Shown: positions 38,353 to 46,802, counted from the stretch's first letter. The stretch: DNA of 64,000 bases from Lutibacter sp. B1 (GCF_012524075.1 NZ_JAAZUI010000005.1:101863-165862); one strand, 5' to 3'. Numbers and translations: made by a program. Notes: a model not told the origin generated them from the letters alone.

Positions 38353-38562
38353 CTAAATTTCTTCAATTTTAAAACCTGCTTTTTTTACAGCATCAACTAC
38401 AAGTTCTTTTTCTTCATCATCTAAACTAACTTCCAAAATTTTATCAGGATTTTCGGTATTAACTTTCCAAGTATCCACATTATCTAACTCATTTAAAAAC
38501 GGTGTTACAGACTTTATACAATTTGAACAATTGATGTTTGTTTTATATTTTACTGTTATCAT
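38353..38562 (-). CDS. Heavy-metal-associated (HMA) domain protein, copper-chaperone-like
   Basis: 69 aa, one ferredoxin-like HMA domain. The metal site is at residues 9-15 (NINCSNC, CxxC). It starts MITVKYKTNINCSNCIKSV and ends in a typical VKKAGFKIEEI. In the family such proteins carry Cu(I) to a P-type ATPase. It lies 12 bp after copA on the same strand, so it is probably the chaperone for that pump. It lacks the GMTC consensus Met before the first Cys, which lowers certainty about the metal. Confidence 0.88.
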   Translation of the reverse strand: MITVKYKTNINCSNCIKSVTPFLNELDNVDTWKVNTENPDKILEVSLDDEEKELVVDAVKKAGFKIEEI

Positions 38563-38574
38563 AACTCTATATTT

Positions 38575-40827
38575 TTAATTTATTGAACGTTTTTTTAATC
38601 GTAAACTATTTGAAACTACCGAAATAGAACTCATAGACATTGCCGCACCTGCAACCATTGGATTTAAAAGAAAACCAAAAGCGGGATACAATACACCAGC
38701 GGCAATTGGAATTGCAATAGTATTGTAAATAAAAGCCCAAAACAAATTTTGTTTAATGGTTTTCATTGTTAATTTAGAAAGCATAATCGCTTTTGAAATT
38801 TGACTTAAATCGGAATTCATTAATGTAATTCCGGCACTTTCCATTGCAATATCTGTTCCACTTCCCATTGCTATACCAACATCGGCCTGTGCCAATGCGT
38901 GAGAATCATTAATTCCATCTCCTGCCATTGCCACTACTTTTCCTTGTTGTTGCAATTCTTTTACAAAATTCCCTTTATCCGCAGGCATTAAATTTGCCTT
39001 AAAATGTTTGATTCCAACTTGATCAGAAATTACTTTGGCTGTTTGCTCATTATCTCCTGTAAGCATATAAACTTCAATACCCATTTGTTGAATATTTTGT
39101 AATGCCGAAATAGCACTTTCTTTTACTTTATCGGCAACAGCAATAATTCCTTCAACTTTAGCACCAACACTAAAATAAACAACGGTTTTTGCTTCTGCTT
39201 TTAAATTTGCAGCTTTTTGAGATAATTCATTTGAAATTTCAATATGATTTTCTTTCATTAAACTTTCATTTCCAACAAAATGTTCTATGTTATCAATGAT
39301 AGATTTAGCTCCTTTTCCGGTAATACTTTCAAATGAATCCGTAGAAATAACTTCTGTTTTTAATTGTTTTAAATAATTTACAATTGACTCTGCAATAGGA
39401 TGTTCAGATTGAGATTCTATAGCAGCTAATTTTTTCTCAAAAAGTGAAGCATCGACGTTTTCTTCCCAAATTACATCTGTAACTTCCGGTTTTCCTTCAG
39501 TAATAGTTCCTGTTTTATCTAATATCAACGTATCTACTTTATAAGCTGTTTCTAAAACTTGAGCATCTTTTATTAAAATTCCTTGTTCGGCACCTTTCCC
39601 AATTCCAACCATTAATGCTGTTGGTGTTGCTAAACCCAAAGCACACGGACACGCAATAATTAAAACCGTAATTAAAATAAGAATTGCATAGGTAAAAGAA
39701 GGGTTTGGCCCTAAAAAATACCAAATTCCAAAGGCTGTTAAGGAGATTAAAATAACAACAGGAACAAAAATACCCGCAACTTTATCTGCCAATTTCTGAA
39801 TTTTAGGTTTACTTGATTGCGCTTGTTTTACCAACTGAATGATGTGTGAAAGCAGCGTATTATTTCCTATTTCAGTTGCTATAATTTTTAAAGACCCTTT
39901 TTGATTTATGGTTCCGGCAAAAACCTTACTTCCTTTTGTTTTCTCAACAGGTATGGGCTCTCCTGTAATCATACTTTCATCAATAAAAGAAACGCCTCTT
40001 TTAACTTTACCATCTACTGCAACTCTATCTCCCGGTTTTAAAACAATCATTTCCCCTTTTAAAATTTCATCATAAGAAATAATTACTTCTTCTCCATTTC
40101 TAATAGCCGTTACTTGTTTAGGTTTTAAACCCATGAGTTTTTTAATGGCTGAAGATGTTTTACTTTTCGCTTTTTCTTCAAAATAACGACCTAAAAGTAT
40201 AAAAGTGATAATCATTACAGCAGATTCATAATACACGTGTGGTGTTAACCCTTTGCTTAAAAAATACTGTGGATTTACCGTATTAAATAGACTGAATAAA
40301 AAAGCAACACCTGTACTTAGTGCTACAAGTGTATCCATATTTGCTGAAAAATGTTTGAAACGCTTCCATGCAATTACAAAAAATTCAGAACCACTCCAAA
40401 ATATCACAGGAATTGAAAGTATTAGCATTATCCAATTTTCAAAAGGTAATTTTCCTTTTAAAAACATGGCAATTACAAAAACAGGAATTGAAAATACAGC
40501 CGCAAAAATTAATTTAGATTTAAGTGTTGAGAGCCTTTTTACTTCTATTTCTTCAAATTCTTTTTCAGTTTCTTTGGCATCGCCGGTTAAAATATCATAC
40601 CCAATTTCATTAACTTTTTCTCTAATTGTCTCTATTGAAATTAAACTACTGTCGTGGGCAATAGTTACCGATTGATCCGGATAATTTACAGAAACTTTGG
40701 CAATACCTTCCAATGGTTTTAGATACGATTCAACACTAATAGCACAGGCAGCGCAAGTCATACCTGTTACCTTATAACTTTCATTAACAGTGCTGATAGT
40801 ATCATTTGAGATTATTGCTTTTTCCAT
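38575..40827 (-). CDS. copA: Copper-translocating P-type ATPase
   Basis: 750 aa, P1B-1 type. One N-terminal HMA domain with GMTCAACA near residues 22-29. Eight membrane segments; SMITGEPIPVEK actuator loop; metal-site CPC in IIACPCALGLATP; phosphorylation site DKTGTITEGKP; HP motif SEHPIAESI; nucleotide/hinge motifs MLTGDNEQTA and GDGINDSHAL; and the TM8 residues MSMSSISVVSNSLRLK typical of Cu(I) pumps. It exports Cu(I) from the cytoplasm. A single HMA domain plus a free HMA protein downstream form a likely chaperone-pump pair. Confidence 0.96.
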   Translation of the reverse strand: MEKAIISNDTISTVNESYKVTGMTCAACAISVESYLKPLEGIAKVSVNYPDQSVTIAHDSSLISIETIREKVNEIGYDILTGDAKETEKEFEEIEVKRLSTLKSKLIFAAVFSIPVFVIAMFLKGKLPFENWIMLILSIPVIFWSGSEFFVIAWKRFKHFSANMDTLVALSTGVAFLFSLFNTVNPQYFLSKGLTPHVYYESAVMIITFILLGRYFEEKAKSKTSSAIKKLMGLKPKQVTAIRNGEEVIISYDEILKGEMIVLKPGDRVAVDGKVKRGVSFIDESMITGEPIPVEKTKGSKVFAGTINQKGSLKIIATEIGNNTLLSHIIQLVKQAQSSKPKIQKLADKVAGIFVPVVILISLTAFGIWYFLGPNPSFTYAILILITVLIIACPCALGLATPTALMVGIGKGAEQGILIKDAQVLETAYKVDTLILDKTGTITEGKPEVTDVIWEENVDASLFEKKLAAIESQSEHPIAESIVNYLKQLKTEVISTDSFESITGKGAKSIIDNIEHFVGNESLMKENHIEISNELSQKAANLKAEAKTVVYFSVGAKVEGIIAVADKVKESAISALQNIQQMGIEVYMLTGDNEQTAKVISDQVGIKHFKANLMPADKGNFVKELQQQGKVVAMAGDGINDSHALAQADVGIAMGSGTDIAMESAGITLMNSDLSQISKAIMLSKLTMKTIKQNLFWAFIYNTIAIPIAAGVLYPAFGFLLNPMVAGAAMSMSSISVVSNSLRLKKRSIN

Positions 40828-40845
40828 AATTGAATATTTCTACTA

Positions 40846-40893
40846 CAAAAATAAGTACGAAACTAACACTTTCTATTACATAATTCTTGTAAT
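40846..40893 (-). promoter_or_regulatory. Probable copA promoter with upstream inverted repeat
   Basis: TATTTTTG on the minus strand (40853-40846) fits TAnnTTTG, 18 bp before the copA ATG. An inverted repeat ATTACA-N7-TGTAAT lies at 40875-40893, centred ~34 bp upstream of the -7 element. It could be the binding site of a copper regulator, such as the HMA-AraC protein encoded nearby; this is inference. Confidence 0.4.
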
Positions 40894-40930
40894 TATTTAT
40901 AAGATTATGGAATTAAAACAACTGAACTCA

Positions 40931-41917
40931 TTAATTATATATCTCAGCCAACAACTCAAAGGATTTTAATCTGTATTCTAATTGACCGGCCATATTGGTA
41001 GTCATTATTTCATCTGCTTCAAAAGCATCTACTAAATCATCTAATTGTTTTTTAACTTCATCTTTGGTTCCTGAAACTATCCTTCCACTATTATTTCTGA
41101 TAATTTGCATGTCAATGCCTGTAAATTCATAATTCATAACCGTATTAATGTCATACATCATATTAAAGTTTCCTTTAGCCATTTGTAAAAACACAAAATT
41201 TACATATTTAAGCATTTGATTTGCAATTTCTTGTGTTTCTCCACAAAGCACCATAACTGCTAAAATTACTTTAGGCTTTTCAAATTGTTCTGATGGAATA
41301 AATTCTCTTTTATAGGTTTCTACAATTGAAGGGTTTACATTTCCATTAATAAATTTAGCAACTCCTAAGCCCATTCCAAATTTCGCAGCATTTGAACTAC
41401 TGCCTCCACTAGAACTCAACATCCATTGCTCAGGAGCGTTTAAAGATTGTGGCATTGCAATAATTCTCCCTTGTTTTGTTCCAGCAGTATCATTAAAAAA
41501 ATGTTGCAAATACTCTAGCTGTCGTAGGTAATCTTTTTCTAAAAATTGATTAGAAGGATTTAATATAGAAGCGGTTACACGATCTCCTCCCGGAGCTCTT
41601 CCAATTCCTAAATCTATTCTTCCGGGATACAATGTTTCCAACATTCTAAAATTCTCTGCAACTTTAAACTCGCTGTGATTTGGTAACATAACACCTCCTG
41701 AACCTATCCTAATGTGTGTTGTTTGTGTTGCTAAATTTGCAATAAGAATTTCCGGAGAAGTGCCTGCAATAATAAGTGAATTATGATGTTCTGACACCCA
41801 AAAACGATGATAACCTAACCTTTCTGCAAGTTTGATGGTTTTTACCGTTTCCTCAATTGCTTGTTGGGAAGTTTGATTGTGATGTATAATTGACTGATCT
41901 AAAATTCCTAGTTTCAT
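40931..41917 (-). CDS. LLM-class flavin-dependent oxidoreductase (luciferase-like monooxygenase fold)
   Basis: 328 aa, single-domain bacterial luciferase-like TIM barrel. Starts MKLGILDQSIIHHNQTSQQAIEETVKTIKLAERLGYHRFWVSEHHN, typical of the MsnO8/YhbW-type subgroup, with LGIGRAPGGDR and the FMN/F420-binding loop region HIRIGSGGVMLPNH. Members use reduced flavin for diverse monooxygenations; the substrate is unknown. It sits between the HMA-AraC regulator and copA on the same strand, but a link to copper is not evident. Confidence 0.9.
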   Translation of the reverse strand: MKLGILDQSIIHHNQTSQQAIEETVKTIKLAERLGYHRFWVSEHHNSLIIAGTSPEILIANLATQTTHIRIGSGGVMLPNHSEFKVAENFRMLETLYPGRIDLGIGRAPGGDRVTASILNPSNQFLEKDYLRQLEYLQHFFNDTAGTKQGRIIAMPQSLNAPEQWMLSSSGGSSSNAAKFGMGLGVAKFINGNVNPSIVETYKREFIPSEQFEKPKVILAVMVLCGETQEIANQMLKYVNFVFLQMAKGNFNMMYDINTVMNYEFTGIDMQIIRNNSGRIVSGTKDEVKKQLDDLVDAFEADEIMTTNMAGQLEYRLKSFELLAEIYN

Positions 41918-42000
41918 TATGCGTTTCTATTAATTTTGTATTTATAGCAAGAATAAATATAGACAAAAGAATACTATTTTATACCTCGGAATTTGAATCT

Positions 42001-42567
42001 TTAAATTGAATCTAAGGATTTTAAATTAGGGTTTCGCAATTTTTTAAATTCGGTAGGAGACATTCCTGTTTCTTTTTTAAATTGAGAAGAAAGGTGTGCA
42101 ACACTGCTGTACCCTATTTGAAAAGCTATTTCAGACAGAGTTAATTGTTTATAAAACAATAATTCTTTTACGTGCTCAATTTTTTGTTTGATGATGAATC
42201 GCTCAATAGTAATACTTTCAACAGATGAAAACAATTTGCTTAAAGAAGAATAATCGTGATGTAATTTATCCGATAAAAGTGTTGAAAAATTCACATTTAA
42301 TTCTTCGCTTTTATAATGAATTTGCTCAATAATAATCGCCTTAATTTGACTGATTATTTTTGAATTTTTATCTTGAAGTAATTCAAAACCGCGTGAGGTC
42401 AGTTTTTCTCCCAGCTGCTTTTTTTTAGCATCACCAACTTCAGTAATTGTAGTTACTTTTCCTAATTCAATGGTACTTATTTCAATATTTAAATCTGAAA
42501 AAACTTCTCCTACACTCTCAATACAGCGTGGACAAACCATATTTTTTATATAAAATGTATTCGTCAT
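42001..42567 (-). CDS. AraC-family regulator with N-terminal HMA-like metal-sensing domain
   Basis: 188 aa. Residues ~1-65 look like an HMA domain with a CxxC metal site (FYIKNMVCPRCIESVGEVF at 5-23) and end ..LTSRGFELLQ, as in metallochaperones. Residues ~85-180 are an AraC-type double helix-turn-helix (LSEIAFQIGYSSVAHLSSQFKKETGMSPTEFKKLR). The fusion suggests a DNA-binding protein that directly senses a soft metal, probably Cu(I), and it lies two genes from copA. The sensing role is inferred from domain order. It contains no AraC cupin-type sugar domain. Confidence 0.88.
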   Translation of the reverse strand: MTNTFYIKNMVCPRCIESVGEVFSDLNIEISTIELGKVTTITEVGDAKKKQLGEKLTSRGFELLQDKNSKIISQIKAIIIEQIHYKSEELNVNFSTLLSDKLHHDYSSLSKLFSSVESITIERFIIKQKIEHVKELLFYKQLTLSEIAFQIGYSSVAHLSSQFKKETGMSPTEFKKLRNPNLKSLDSI

Positions 42568-42612
42568 ATTTTCAAATTATACAACGAATTTACAAAAAAA
42601 TAAGGTATCGTA

Positions 42613-42777
42613 TTAAGAATGTCCTTTAACTACAATTCTCATTACTTTTAAATTCAATTTAAAAAAATTGAATATTTGGTATAAAAAACATGACCTCATA
42701 AAAAGCACCAATTTAGTTGGTTGAGTAGCAAAAGACATATTACTATAAGCTAATGTTTTGTTTGTATTATTTTCCAT
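42613..42777 (-). CDS. Small protein of unknown function downstream of the second SQR-like gene
   Basis: 54 aa from the ATG at 42777 to the TAA at 42613. N-terminus MENNTNKTLAYSNMSFATQP, middle KLVLFMRSCFLYQIFNFF (hydrophobic, possible membrane helix), basic end LKVMRIVVKGHS. Composition is protein-like and the frame fills the gap between the SQR-like gene (37 bp upstream) and the AraC gene. No homologue recognised. It is probably the last gene of the rhodanese-DUF3365-SQR operon. Confidence 0.55.
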   Translation of the reverse strand: MENNTNKTLAYSNMSFATQPTKLVLFMRSCFLYQIFNFFKLNLKVMRIVVKGHS

Positions 42778-42814
42778 TTTTATTTTTTTTGTTAAAACAA
42801 CTATTTACGCTTTT

Positions 42815-44272
42815 TTATTCAGGTATTAGCCACCAAAAAGGTTTAGCTTTTGCTTTGTATAAAAACATATAATGCATAAATAATTTCATCCAATGTCCGG
42901 CTGTACCTACAACACCTACAGTATCGTTTATGTTTCTTCCCCATTCCGGATATTTTTCCCAATCTTGAACTATTGGGTTTACTGTCATTACCGCTGCTTG
43001 TCCTTTAAACAATCCATATCCTGCAGAAACAATACAAGCGGCTCCCATTTTTGTCATAGAAGCTTGATGAGGATGTTCATCTTTACCGGTTTTTATTCTA
43101 TGAATAATATTTTGAGCTACAATTTTACCAATCACTCCCGATGGCATTCCTGTTCTTGGAGGTGTTGGGAATATTTTTGTTCCATTGGGACTTTCCATTG
43201 GTTTTGAAATTCCATGTGGTGGTGCAAAAGCAATACCCGGTGCATAAATATTTTCATATACCGGACTTTGATAAATCAAAGGCCAATCTTCAGCCTTCCA
43301 ATCTTCATATTTTTTAGGTGAATAATCCGCATCAACTTTTGTCATTCCATTAGCCGCAAAAACTTTTGAACTGATGTCATTATCTTCTTTATCAAAAGCT
43401 TTTAAACCTGCACCGGCAAAACCGGGAATTAACATTGCAAAATCAAATTCTTTCGTTAATTTTTCTCCTTCTAAATTTTCATAAAAAACTTTTCCTTCTT
43501 CAACTTTATAAACACCTGCTCTTTTTATCCAGCGCACACCATATTCTCTTAAAATAGATTCAGCAAAAATTTTAGTTGGTGTTATATAACCATTTCTTTT
43601 TACATAAGCTCCGCCCATACCAAAATCGCCAATTTCATATTCATTGGTAATCCACCATAAATCTGCTAAATGTATCAGTTTTCTTTTTTTAAGCTCAAAA
43701 GCAATATTTAAAATATATTCAAAAGCCGCACCTTGACAAGTAGCCATAGCATGACCGGTACCAATTAAAAAAGTTTGTCGTTCACCTTTCTCTAATTTAT
43801 CAAAAGCTTCTTGAAGTTTACCCCAAGCGTGTTCAGCATGATCATACGTACAAACCGATTGTGTGAATTTTTTAGGTCCTAAACCCTCTGTTGCTTCAAA
43901 ATTTAATTTTGGTCCTGTGGCATTTACCAAATAATCATATGTAACTATTTCTTCTTTGCCATTATCTTCTTCTGATACGTACTTAATTTTTACAAAACCT
44001 TTTTCATTTTGAGAATTACCTTCAGGATGTATAGAAACAGCCAATGCTTGTTTATAATCTACACCCATTTTTTTATAAACAGGAGCTAGTTTAAATTTAA
44101 CCTGATCCGGTGTCATTAATCCAACACCAACCCAAATATTTGAAGGTACCCATTGATAATTACTGTTTGGCGAAACCATAACCACTTCATGACCTTTTTT
44201 AAGGTGTCTGCTTAAATAAGAAACTGCAGTATGTCCTGAAATTCCGGCACCTAAAACTACTACTTTTGCCAT
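42815..44272 (-). CDS. SQR-like NAD(P)/FAD-dependent oxidoreductase
   Basis: 485 aa. FAD motif VVLGAGISGHTAVSYLSRHLKKGHEVVMVSPNSNYQWVPSNIWVGVG is characteristic of the sulfide:quinone reductase/flavocytochrome c group. Cysteines at SVCTYDHAEHAW and ATCQGAAFEY, plus GAACIVSAGYG near 420. It is clearly diverged from the type II SQR encoded at 36914-38227, so the two are not duplicates; it may use another sulfur substrate or another acceptor. The start overlaps the DUF3365 haem protein gene by 13 bp, and a rhodanese gene leads the operon. C-terminal aromatic stretch MHYMFLYKAKAKPFWWLIPE may contact the membrane. Confidence 0.88.
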   Translation of the reverse strand: MAKVVVLGAGISGHTAVSYLSRHLKKGHEVVMVSPNSNYQWVPSNIWVGVGLMTPDQVKFKLAPVYKKMGVDYKQALAVSIHPEGNSQNEKGFVKIKYVSEEDNGKEEIVTYDYLVNATGPKLNFEATEGLGPKKFTQSVCTYDHAEHAWGKLQEAFDKLEKGERQTFLIGTGHAMATCQGAAFEYILNIAFELKKRKLIHLADLWWITNEYEIGDFGMGGAYVKRNGYITPTKIFAESILREYGVRWIKRAGVYKVEEGKVFYENLEGEKLTKEFDFAMLIPGFAGAGLKAFDKEDNDISSKVFAANGMTKVDADYSPKKYEDWKAEDWPLIYQSPVYENIYAPGIAFAPPHGISKPMESPNGTKIFPTPPRTGMPSGVIGKIVAQNIIHRIKTGKDEHPHQASMTKMGAACIVSAGYGLFKGQAAVMTVNPIVQDWEKYPEWGRNINDTVGVVGTAGHWMKLFMHYMFLYKAKAKPFWWLIPE

Positions 44273-44841
44273 ATTTTATTTTTTTCAAATTCAATACTCC
44301 AAATCCCTCTAAGATCACCTTCACTATACCCTATAGCTATATCGTTTGGATATAATGTTTTAATAATTGAGTCTGTTTTTACATTTAATTCTTCACCAAG
44401 CTTTCCATGACAAACCAAACATTTATCTTTAATAATAATTGGTGCATAAAAATGTATTTTATTATTGTCATCTTTTTCTACAACAGGAGCATGTTGCATT
44501 TCTTCTGAATTTTTATACCTGTGTATAAGTTCTAATTCACGCACAGTAGGTTTATTTGCAGCGTTTCTTAATTTATCAGTAGTTCTTTTGATAGAAACGT
44601 TATGAGTTTCTGATAATTGATTTGTAATAGGCATTGCCTGTACATTACAAAAAGGAATTGCTTGCTTAGGACCTCCTAATTTCATTTGTTTGGTTAACTC
44701 GCTACTTAAAGCATTAAAAGAAGCTTGTGCAATTTCTTTTCCTTTAGCCGTATATTCTTGCTTTTCTTTTTCCGAAAGTGATTTACTACAAGCAAAAAAA
44801 CTAAAAATTACTACTAGTACTAAAATTTTCTTTATCATCAT
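44260..44841 (-). CDS. DUF3365-type haem-binding lipoprotein
   Basis: 193 aa. Lipobox FSFFAC at residues ~14-19 indicates a lipid-anchored periplasmic protein. The domain matches the Tll0287-like DUF3365 family: FNALSSELTKQM, AIPFCNVQAMP, TDKLRNAANKPTVRELE, and a c-type haem site CLVCHG near 152-157. These domains are haem-based redox or gas sensors in some two-component proteins; here it stands alone, so it may be an electron carrier or redox partner for the SQR-like enzyme. Start overlaps the rhodanese stop by 1 bp and the end overlaps the SQR-like start by 13 bp. Confidence 0.85.
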   Translation of the reverse strand: MMIKKILVLVVIFSFFACSKSLSEKEKQEYTAKGKEIAQASFNALSSELTKQMKLGGPKQAIPFCNVQAMPITNQLSETHNVSIKRTTDKLRNAANKPTVRELELIHRYKNSEEMQHAPVVEKDDNNKIHFYAPIIIKDKCLVCHGKLGEELNVKTDSIIKTLYPNDIAIGYSEGDLRGIWSIEFEKNKIWQK

Positions 44842-45248
44842 TATTTTATTATTTGATTTCTATTTTTAATCCAATTATTTACGCCGCCTTGTAAATCGTA
44901 AATTTGAGTAAACCCTAGATTTGAAATTTTTGTTGATGCAGATGATGTTCTATTACCTGATTTACAATAAATAAAAACAGGTTTACTTGTATCAAATTTG
45001 GAGAATTGTTCTGAGAAATTTTTATCAAAATAATTTATATTAATAGCTCCTTCTATATGTCCTTGAACAAATTCTCTTGGAGTTCTAATATCCACTATTA
45101 GTTGATTAGTTGATTTTTCTTTAAACTCTACAGGTGTCACAATTTTAACCACACCTTCTTCAATCAATTTAGATTGTTGTGCATTGTTACAACTTACGGC
45201 TAACACACTTATAAACAGCAAAAAAGAAAGCTTAATTTTAATTTTCAT
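44841..45248 (-). CDS. Rhodanese-like sulfurtransferase lipoprotein
   Basis: 135 aa from the ATG at 45248. An upstream in-frame GTG at 45266 is unlikely to be the start, because a -7 promoter element overlaps it (45273-45266). Lipobox LAVSC (residue ~20) predicts a periplasmic lipoprotein. Single rhodanese domain (~40-135) with QLIVDIRTPREFVQGHIEGAININY and the active-site Cys in IYCKSGNRTS near 98. It moves sulfane sulfur, plausibly taking the persulfide produced by the SQR-like enzyme encoded two genes downstream. First gene of the operon, with a palindromic operator upstream. Confidence 0.92.
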   Translation of the reverse strand: MKIKIKLSFLLFISVLAVSCNNAQQSKLIEEGVVKIVTPVEFKEKSTNQLIVDIRTPREFVQGHIEGAININYFDKNFSEQFSKFDTSKPVFIYCKSGNRTSSASTKISNLGFTQIYDLQGGVNNWIKNRNQIIK

Positions 45249-45265
45249 ATGTTTTTGATTTTTCA

Positions 45266-45310
45266 CAAAAGTAAAGTTACAATTAAAACTTTGCAGTAAC
45301 CAAAGTTACT
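45266..45310 (-). promoter_or_regulatory. Promoter with Crp/Fnr-like operator for the rhodanese-DUF3365-SQR operon
   Basis: TACTTTTG (45273-45266, minus) fits TAnnTTTG exactly, 17 bp before the ATG. The palindrome AGTAACCAAAGTTACT (45295-45310) is centred 33 bp upstream of the -7 element. Layout equals the other sulfur-locus operators, but the core is GTAAC/GTTAC rather than TGTGA/TCACA. Confidence 0.6.
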
Positions 45311-45320
45311 TTTATAAATT

Positions 45321-45351
45321 ATGAAAGGGAGTTAAAAAAACTCCCTTTCAT
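45321..45351 (-). terminator. Hairpin after the persulfide dioxygenase gene
   Basis: ATGAAAGGGAGTT pairs perfectly with AACTCCCTTTCAT across an A5 loop (13-bp stem). It is 36 bp beyond the dioxygenase stop. The following minus-strand sequence is AT-rich but has no clean U-tract, so it may be a weak terminator or an mRNA-stabilising hairpin. Confidence 0.55.
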
Positions 45352-45386
45352 GTATAAAAATATCACTTTAAAAAATAGTAACAACC

Positions 45387-46802
45387 TTATAATAAAGTTG
45401 TTGGACAAACATAATCGGTTAATCTAACACCGCTATCTTTAATATCATTAAAACCACCTCTAACATCGGTCACATTTTTAACACCATTCGCTTGAAATAT
45501 TGACGCTGCTATTAACGAACGATAACCACTAGCACAATGTAAAATATATTCTTTATCCGGTTTAATTTCTGCAAAATTAGTATGTATAAAATCTAATGGA
45601 AAATTTTCAACGCCTACAACATGCTCTGATAAATATTCTGATTCTTTTCTAACATCCAATGCGTGTTCAATTTTACCTTCTTTTAATTTATTTGCAAATT
45701 GTATTGCTGAAATAGATCCAATTTTACTTACAGGATGCCCTGCGGCTAACCATGCGTGTATACCTCCTCTTAAGTAACCTAACGTATTATCGTATCCAAC
45801 ACGAGAAAACCGTGTAACAACTTCATGCTCTCTTCCTCCTTCTGCAATAAAAATTATCTTTTGGTCAATATTAGTTACAAGTGCACCAACCCATGGTGCA
45901 AAATTTCCGTCTACACCTATATACCAAGCTCCCGGAACTGTTCCTTCTTCAGCATATAATTCTTTTGAACGAGTATCTATTACTAAAATATCTTCTTGTT
46001 CGCTCATCTCTTTAAAAGTATCAGCATCAATTGGAGTTGTTCCTCTATGTAAAATTTCATCAATACTTGTATTGATTCCTTTATTCATTTTAACATTATT
46101 AGGAAAATATTGTGGTGGTTGTTTTAAACCTGTAGTAACCTCTTTAATAAATTCTTCTTTAGTCATATCAGCTCTTAAAGCATAATTTGTTTTCTTTTGA
46201 TTTCCTAAAGTATCAAAAGTATCAGAGCTCATATTTTTTCCACATGCTGATCCTGCTCCATGATTTGGATACACAATAGTATCATCAGGTAAGGTCATAA
46301 TTTTATTTCGCAAAGAATCGAATAAATGACCTGCCAAATCATCTTGAGTTAGATCTGATTTTGCTGCCAAATCGGGTCTTCCAACATCACCTATAAACAA
46401 ACAATCACCGGTAAAAACATATGGTGTATTACCTTCTTTATCTATAAATAAATATGATGAAGATTCCATAGTATGTCCCGGAGTGTGTAATAACTTAAGG
46501 GTTATATCTCCAATTTTAAAAGTTTCTCCATCTTTACCTTGATGTATATCGTAATGCGGATTTGCATTAGGTCCAAAAACTATAGTAGCTCCTGTTTTTT
46601 TTGCTAAATCAACCTGACCAGATACAAAATCGGCATGAAAGTGAGTTAAAAAAACATATTTTATTTTAGCTCCATCTGCTTTAGCCATTTCTATATATGG
46701 TTCAGTTTCTCTTAAAGGATCAATTATAGCTGCTTCACCATTAGAGTGTAAATAGTAAGCCATTTCTGCCAAGCAGCCTGTAAACAATTGTTCAACTTTC
46801 AT
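45387..46802 (-). CDS. Persulfide dioxygenase (ETHE1-like MBL fold) fused to two rhodanese domains
   Basis: 471 aa. N-terminal metallo-beta-lactamase fold (~1-240) with THFHADFVSG near 52-61, PGHTMESSSYLF and FTGDCLFIGDVGRPDL; the order is that of ETHE1-type persulfide dioxygenases, which need H, H and D for one iron. The usual last His of HxHxDH is Phe here, which suits a mononuclear site. First rhodanese domain (~265-365) has no Cys in its loop (IAEGGRE), so it is non-catalytic. Second (~370-465) has the active Cys in HCASGYRS. It should oxidise glutathione-like or protein persulfide to sulfite. Transcribed alone, with a Crp/Fnr-type operator upstream. Confidence 0.93.
   Translation of the reverse strand: MKVEQLFTGCLAEMAYYLHSNGEAAIIDPLRETEPYIEMAKADGAKIKYVFLTHFHADFVSGQVDLAKKTGATIVFGPNANPHYDIHQGKDGETFKIGDITLKLLHTPGHTMESSSYLFIDKEGNTPYVFTGDCLFIGDVGRPDLAAKSDLTQDDLAGHLFDSLRNKIMTLPDDTIVYPNHGAGSACGKNMSSDTFDTLGNQKKTNYALRADMTKEEFIKEVTTGLKQPPQYFPNNVKMNKGINTSIDEILHRGTTPIDADTFKEMSEQEDILVIDTRSKELYAEEGTVPGAWYIGVDGNFAPWVGALVTNIDQKIIFIAEGGREHEVVTRFSRVGYDNTLGYLRGGIHAWLAAGHPVSKIGSISAIQFANKLKEGKIEHALDVRKESEYLSEHVVGVENFPLDFIHTNFAEIKPDKEYILHCASGYRSLIAASIFQANGVKNVTDVRGGFNDIKDSGVRLTDYVCPTTLL

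Noticed and set aside
42893..43207. 104-aa plus-strand frame, rich in Ser/Cys/Tyr
   Set aside because: It is fully antisense to the SQR-like flavoprotein gene and has no recognisable domain or promoter.
45248..45266. GTG start at 45266 for the rhodanese gene
   Set aside because: The exact TACTTTTG promoter element overlaps that codon, so the mRNA would begin inside or after it; the ATG at 45248 also gives a normal lipoprotein signal.
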